From JAWXBM01 sp034440115 (GTDB lineage Bacteria; Pseudomonadota; Gammaproteobacteria; Xanthomonadales; SZUA-36): DNA of 9,613 nt. The stretch is from contig JAWXBM010000007.1 of the NCBI GenBank assembly GCA_034440115.1, positions 1-9,613 on the forward strand, given 5' to 3'. Made by a program: the position numbers and the translations under genes. Position 1 is the stretch's first letter, and each line of letters starts with the position of its first letter. This document shows positions 5,747 to 9,613 of the stretch, one piece after another. Under the pieces are notes generated by a model. That model did no database searches and had not been told where the DNA came from. It saw only the letters and a list, made by a program, of their open reading frames with translations.

Positions 5747-7075
5747 TCATTTTTCGTCCTTGAATACGCTGCCGTCACGCATGACAAAGCGCACATCGAG
5801 CACAGCATCTATGGAGTCCAGGGGGCTGCTGCCGAGACCAACAATATCCGCTGCCTTACCGACCACTATTGAACCGGTAACGTTGGAAATGCCAGCAGCT
5901 TCTGCGGCATTCACAGTGCCTGCCTGCAATGCTTCCATTGGTGTCATACCTGCGCTCACGTACTCGATAAACTCGTGAGCATTCTCGCCATGCGGAGAAA
6001 TCGCTGAATCGGTGCCCAAGGCAATTTTTACGCCCATTTGATGCGCCAACCGGGTCATATCCTTCGGTTGTTGACCAAGCGCCAACAGTTTCGTCATGCT
6101 GGCGGGAGGTAAATTTTTGAGCGGGCCCTGACGCATCTTTTCAGGGGTGTCCCCCACGTATGTGATCGGATAAACCGTCGGAATGACCCAGACATCCAGG
6201 CGTTTGAGTAACTTCAAGGTTTCCTCATCGGCCCACATGGCATGCTCAATGGAGTCGAAGCCGGCATTGGCCGCTGCAATGATACCTTCCTTGGCATGCG
6301 CATGAGCCGTTACCTTGCGGCCCAAAGCATGGGCGGTCTCGGCGATGGCCTTGAGCTCAGCATCGGTGAACTGCTGCCCGGTGCCCGTGGCCGTATTACT
6401 CAGCACACCGCCAGTCGCAGTCACTTTGATGACATCAGCACCCAGCTTGACAGCCTGGCGTACAGCCCGGCGGCAGTCATCGGCCCCGTCACACACGGCT
6501 GATGATGTGAGTAGTTCAAGTATCTCTGCACGGTATCCATGCTCATCACCGTGGCCACCGGTGGGCGTGATGGCTGGCCCGGACACCAGCAATCTTGGCC
6601 CGGGAACCTTGTTATCGCGAATGGCATCGCGCAAGGCATACAGCGGCTCGCCGCGTGAGCCCAGGTCGCGCAAGGTAGTGAAGCCGGCCAGCAGGGTCCG
6701 ATTCGCATACATGGCTGCATTCAGTGCAACGTCAGCATCACTTTGTGTCACGTCATCATTTGGCTTGTTATCACCGTACTGCCCTGACAGATGTACGTGC
6801 AGGTCGATAAAACCGGGCATAACGAACTGCTTTGACAGATCGATGATGCGGGCGGGGTTTTCGGTTGAATCAGCATCGATGTAGCCGTCCCGAATAGCGC
6901 GAATGATACCGTCGACGATGACAATGCTTTGTTCAGCTTTGGGCTTGCTGCCAGGACTGGCCAGCAGCATGCCCGCGTGAATCACCACTTCTTCAGCATG
7001 CAAACCCGCGCTGAAGGGCAGGGCGATGGCAAGTGCGCAAAGCACCGATGAAATCGTATGGATTGTATTTTTCAT
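5747..7075 (-). CDS. Exported amidohydrolase, imidazolonepropionase/prolidase-like (COG1228 type)
   Basis: A 442-residue metal-dependent hydrolase of the amidohydrolase superfamily. Residues 1-27 are a signal peptide (MKNTIHTISS, core VLCALAIALPFSAG, site LHA|EE), which fixes the start at 7075 although the nearest Shine-Dalgarno (AAAGGTG) is about 12 bases away. A small beta-sandwich front (VVIHAGMLL, VDGIIRAI) leads to the TIM barrel with the full ligand set: H93-x-H95 in GFIDLHVHL, Lys217 in ADVIKVTATGG (the carboxylated bridging Lys), His258 in VTAHAHA, His278 in SIEHAMW and catalytic Asp356 in ALGTDSA. TPTGGHGDEHG (170-180) and the order of motifs match the COG1228 subgroup that includes Xaa-Pro, Xaa-Arg and Xaa-Lys dipeptidases. 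A dipeptidase is the best guess; imidazolonepropionase itself is unlikely because no hut gene is nearby and the protein is exported. First gene of a probable two-gene unit with the aminotransferase. Confidence 0.92.
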   Translation of the reverse strand: MKNTIHTISSVLCALAIALPFSAGLHAEEVVIHAGMLLASPGSKPKAEQSIVIVDGIIRAIRDGYIDADSTENPARIIDLSKQFVMPGFIDLHVHLSGQYGDNKPNDDVTQSDADVALNAAMYANRTLLAGFTTLRDLGSRGEPLYALRDAIRDNKVPGPRLLVSGPAITPTGGHGDEHGYRAEILELLTSSAVCDGADDCRRAVRQAVKLGADVIKVTATGGVLSNTATGTGQQFTDAELKAIAETAHALGRKVTAHAHAKEGIIAAANAGFDSIEHAMWADEETLKLLKRLDVWVIPTVYPITYVGDTPEKMRQGPLKNLPPASMTKLLALGQQPKDMTRLAHQMGVKIALGTDSAISPHGENAHEFIEYVSAGMTPMEALQAGTVNAAEAAGISNVTGSIVVGKAADIVGLGSSPLDSIDAVLDVRFVMRDGSVFKDEK

Positions 7076-7341
7076 GATGGGTAAAAACACCTTTGCCCTA
7101 GGCGAGTGAGTGCACTTAGTAATCCCACATAAGACCACATCACGCAAGGCAGTGGTTAGACCTAATTGACTAAAAAGTTCCTTGCGCATCATTGGCATCA
7201 GCATATGATCAAAGTTGCTTACAGACTCCAATAGACCTGCATGGCAACCGTACTTTGCAGGCGATTCAGCCGAAAGTTTTCGCGGCGCGTAAAGGCATTG
7301 AAGCAATTTTGCGTCACTTGCCTGGGGAGAAATTCTAGTTT
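7076..7341. promoter_or_regulatory. Divergent intergenic region between amidohydrolase and BNR genes
   Basis: 266 bases with no supported gene. It contains the palindrome AGTGCACT (7109-7116), a 7-bp inverted repeat CGCAAGG (7143-7149) / CCTTGCG (7180-7186) with a 30-base spacer, a possible plus-strand promoter near 7182-7209, and a possible leader hairpin CCTGCA (7236-7241) / TGCAGG (7256-7261). The minus frame stays open upstream of 7075 up to 7306, but that stretch does not look like protein. Confidence 0.4.
7182..7209 (+). promoter_or_regulatory. Possible sigma-70-type promoter for the BNR gene
   Basis: TATGAT at 7204-7209 matches five of six bases of the -10 consensus. The best -35 at 16 bases is TTGCGC (7182-7187), only three matches. 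If used, transcription would begin near 7216 and leave a leader of about 125 bases. Confidence 0.25.
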
Positions 7342-9613
7342 GTGTTGAATCTTGCGCTCATTGATGGGTTGGCAAAATCCGCACAGTGCTGCACGAAATT
7401 CGCAGCGCAATTGCTGCTGACTATCGGGCTGATTGCGGGTGTGCTGACGCCAACCCTCGCCCCAACACTGGCCCTGGCCGACAGCATCGAAGCGCCATCC
7501 ATCAGTGCGCTGGAATGGCGCAATATTGGCCCCTTCCGCGGTGGCCGTGCTACGGATGTCGAAGGTGTACCTTCGCAAGCTTTCACCTTCTACATGGGTG
7601 CGCCCGGTGGCGGTGTCTGGAAAACCACTGATGGTGGCACTTCCTGGAACAATGTTTCTGATGGCTTTTTCAAAACCGGCTCGGTGGGCGCCATCGCAGT
7701 GGCACTGTCCGACCCCAATGTGATTTATGTGGGTATGGGCGAGCATTGTGTCCGCGATGTAACCGTCTCGCACGGTGATGGTGTTTACAAATCGACCGAC
7801 GGTGGTCAATCCTGGCAGCACCTGGGCTTAGCCAACTCGCTGCATATTTCCAGCGTTCAAATCCACCCGACTGATCCGGAAACCGTCTACATCGGCGCGC
7901 AGGGCAGCCCTTGGGGTCCGCATCCCGAGCGCGGCGTATACAAGTCAACTGATGGTGGCCAAAACTGGTCGCTGATTCTGGCTGGCAACAACACCAGTGG
8001 TATCAACGACCTGGTGATGGATCCCAACAATCCACGGATCCTCTACGCGGCGATGTGGGATCACAGTCGTAAGCCCTGGCATGGTTACCAAATGAGCAGC
8101 GGCGGGCCGGCGTCCGCTCTGTACAAATCGAAAGACGGCGGCGAAACCTGGCAAAAGCTGACCAAGGGACTGCCACAACCGGCTGGAAAATATGCCATCG
8201 CAGTTTCCGCCGCAGACAGCAAGCGGGTTTATGCACTGGTTGAGGCAAAGCCTGGCGCCAGCGGTGTTTATGTATCCAATGATGCAGGCGAGAGTTGGGC
8301 TCAAACCAACAAAGAGCATGTCATGACCGAGAGATCAGCTTATTACATGCATATCGCGGCTGATCCGCTCGATCGCGAAGTGGTTTATGTCTTGAACGCC
8401 CCGTTTCTCAAATCCATCGATGGGGGCAAAACCTTCAGCCGTCAGAGCGTGCCGCATGGTGACAACCACGCCATCTGGATACACCCGGAACATTCCGACT
8501 GGATGATTGAATCCAATGACGGTGGAGTCAATGTTTCCTATAACGGCGGCACGACTTGGTCTACACAAGGCAATCAGCCGACCGCGCAATTCTATCGGGT
8601 CAATGCTGACAATCTCTTTCCCTACAACCTGTATGCCGGTCAGCAGGATAACTCCACGGTAAAGATCAAAAGCCGCAATTTTGGCAGTGGCATCGGTGTT
8701 GCAGACTGGTATCCGGTAGGCGGAGGGGAGAGTGCCCATGTCGCTTTCAATCCGAATGATCCACGGTTGATTTACGCCGGAAATTACCAGGGCCAAATCA
8801 CCGAATATGATGACGCTACCGGGCTGGAGCGTGATATACGCCGCTACCCTTTGGGCACCGCTTACCGCCGCCCTGAAGAATATCCCTATCGCTTCAACTG
8901 GAACGCACCCATTGTGGTGTCGCAGCATGATCCGGAGGTGATTTATCACGGCGCGCAGATGCTGCTGAAATCCACTGATCGGGGCCAAAGCTGGCAGGAA
9001 ATCAGCCCGGATTTGACCCGCGATGAAAAGCACAAACAAGGCGTGGTTGAAGGTGAGTTCACTTTCGAGGGCACTGCGGGTGCCATGTACAACACCATTT
9101 TCTACATTGCGGAAAGCCCGCATGACCAGGATGAGCTATGGGTGGGCACGGATGATGGCAGCATCCATTTGACCCGGGATGGTGGCGAAAACTGGCAGGC
9201 AGTGACGCCCAAAGGAACAGGCGAGGCGCAAATCAATATGATTGAGCTATCGCCGCACCAGGCTGGCACCGCCTACGCCGCAGTCACTTGGTATAAATTT
9301 GATGATCGTTCGCCGAGCATTTTTAAGACGGAAAACTATGGCAAAAGCTGGAGTCAGATTGCCAGCACGCTGCCCGCTGGCGACTGGGTCCGGGTGGTGC
9401 GGGAAGACACAGTCCGACCCGGGCTGCTGTTTGTCGGAACACAAACTTCAGCCTATGTTTCGCTTGACGATGGCAGCAACTGGAATGCGCTGCAACTGAA
9501 CCTGCCGCATGTGCCGGTTACCGATCTGAAAGTGCATGAGAATGACCTGCTGGCCTCCACGGAAGGACGCGCATTCTGGATACTGGACGATCTGTCAGTA
9601 TTGCGACAAATGC
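7342..9613 (+). CDS. Exported large Asp-box/BNR beta-propeller protein, VPS10/sortilin-like (C-terminus outside window)
   Basis: 757 codons are open to the window edge. The frame begins after TAG at 7336-7338. No ATG precedes the leader, so the start is GTG 7342 (GGGGAG at 7324-7329, 12 bases away), TTG 7345 or TTG 7369. The last would give a compact signal peptide MAKSAQCCTKFAAQLLL..., ending TLALA|DS. The mature part opens LEWRNIGPFRGGRATDV and then YMGAPGGGVWKTTDGGTSW, the standard opening of a widespread bacterial WD40/YVTN/BNR-like repeat family of about 1,000 residues. Further family signatures are HGDGVYKSTDGG, HGDNHAIWIHP, SNDGG, QPTAQFYRV, QQDNS, EISPDLTRDE, VGTDDGSIH and FWILDDLSVLRQ. 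Eleven Asp-box motifs imply two propellers. Proteins of this type are annotated as glycosyl hydrolase or sialidase-like, but no catalytic role is established to my knowledge. Binding or hydrolysis of surface glycans or peptides is speculation. Confidence 0.9.
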   Translation, partial: MLNLALIDGLAKSAQCCTKFAAQLLLTIGLIAGVLTPTLAPTLALADSIEAPSISALEWRNIGPFRGGRATDVEGVPSQAFTFYMGAPGGGVWKTTDGGTSWNNVSDGFFKTGSVGAIAVALSDPNVIYVGMGEHCVRDVTVSHGDGVYKSTDGGQSWQHLGLANSLHISSVQIHPTDPETVYIGAQGSPWGPHPERGVYKSTDGGQNWSLILAGNNTSGINDLVMDPNNPRILYAAMWDHSRKPWHGYQMSSGGPASALYKSKDGGETWQKLTKGLPQPAGKYAIAVSAADSKRVYALVEAKPGASGVYVSNDAGESWAQTNKEHVMTERSAYYMHIAADPLDREVVYVLNAPFLKSIDGGKTFSRQSVPHGDNHAIWIHPEHSDWMIESNDGGVNVSYNGGTTWSTQGNQPTAQFYRVNADNLFPYNLYAGQQDNSTVKIKSRNFGSGIGVADWYPVGGGESAHVAFNPNDPRLIYAGNYQGQITEYDDATGLERDIRRYPLGTAYRRPEEYPYRFNWNAPIVVSQHDPEVIYHGAQMLLKSTDRGQSWQEISPDLTRDEKHKQGVVEGEFTFEGTAGAMYNTIFYIAESPHDQDELWVGTDDGSIHLTRDGGENWQAVTPKGTGEAQINMIELSPHQAGTAYAAVTWYKFDDRSPSIFKTENYGKSWSQIASTLPAGDWVRVVREDTVRPGLLFVGTQTSAYVSLDDGSNWNALQLNLPHVPVTDLKVHENDLLASTEGRAFWILDDLSVLRQM
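7621..9483 (+). repeat. Eleven Asp-box (BNR) motifs inside the large propeller protein
   Basis: Nine-residue motifs of form S/T-x-D-x-G-x-x-W start at 7621, 7789, 7942, 8125, 8272, 8410, 8533, 8968, 9169, 9325 and 9457. Most read KSTDGGQSW-like. Variants are KSIDGGKTF (Phe for Trp), VSYNGGTTW and KTENYGKSW (Asn for Asp). They mark hairpins between propeller blades. The 435-base gap between 8533 and 8968 lacks a motif and holds the QPTAQFYRV and QQDNS signatures. Confidence 0.85.

Noticed and set aside
6315..6884. 189-codon plus-strand reading frame
   Set aside because: Antisense to the metal-ligand region of the amidohydrolase; Ser/Pro/Arg-rich composition typical of a shadow frame.
7076..7306. 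77-codon upstream extension of the amidohydrolase frame
   Set aside because: The signal peptide begins precisely at 7075, and the upstream residues show no domain; the stretch is needed for promoters.
7219..7821. 200-codon minus-strand reading frame across the BNR start
   Set aside because: Mostly antisense to the conserved opening of the BNR protein; no recognisable family and no ribosome binding site.
8335..9123. 262-codon minus-strand reading frame
   Set aside because: It lies wholly antisense to the well-conserved BNR propeller frame, shows no domain or signal, and is explained by the codon bias of the real gene.
1..9613. Mobile element, CRISPR array, toxin-antitoxin, phage or defence genes
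   Set aside because: No transposase, integrase, spaced direct repeats, terminal inverted repeats or defence-type domains are seen on either strand.

Overview
The window reads as an ordinary stretch of a Gram-negative bacterial chromosome. It is most likely from a proteobacterium, probably a gammaproteobacterium, judging by gene families, Sec-type leaders, Shine-Dalgarno sites and moderate GC. That placement is inference. There are seven protein genes, two of them cut by the window edges. I see no rRNA, tRNA, CRISPR array, insertion sequence, integrase or phage gene. No intergenic gap exceeds about 270 bases.

Layout from left to right: (1) the 5' part of a minus-strand exported protein of unknown function, possibly lipocalin-like (1-391); (2) a plus-strand exported alpha/beta hydrolase (582-1655); (3) a minus-strand exported small VOC/glyoxalase-fold protein (1652-2131), meeting gene 2 tail to tail with a 4-base overlap; (4) a plus-strand exported S9 peptidase of the dipeptidyl-peptidase-IV type (2318-4510); (5) a minus-strand PLP aminotransferase (4494-5696), overlapping gene 4 by exactly 17 bases that form a perfect inverted repeat; (6) upstream of it on the same strand, an exported amidohydrolase of the imidazolonepropionase/prolidase-like type (5747-7075); (7) a plus-strand exported, very large Asp-box (BNR) beta-propeller protein running off the right edge (7342-9613).

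Six of the seven proteins have an N-terminal export signal; only the aminotransferase looks cytoplasmic. Genes 4, 6 and 5 could form a peptide-use set: a periplasmic exopeptidase, a periplasmic dipeptidase-like amidohydrolase and a cytoplasmic transaminase for the released amino acids. This is inference from family membership and adjacency; genes 6 and 5 are the only probable operon.

The points most worth following are: altered substrate-pocket residues in the DPP-IV-like peptidase although its catalytic triad is intact; a duplicated dyad 31 bases apart in the 2132-2317 divergent control region; and two convergent junctions where the stop codons sit inside stem-loop sequences. I found nothing that clearly amounts to an undescribed multi-gene system.
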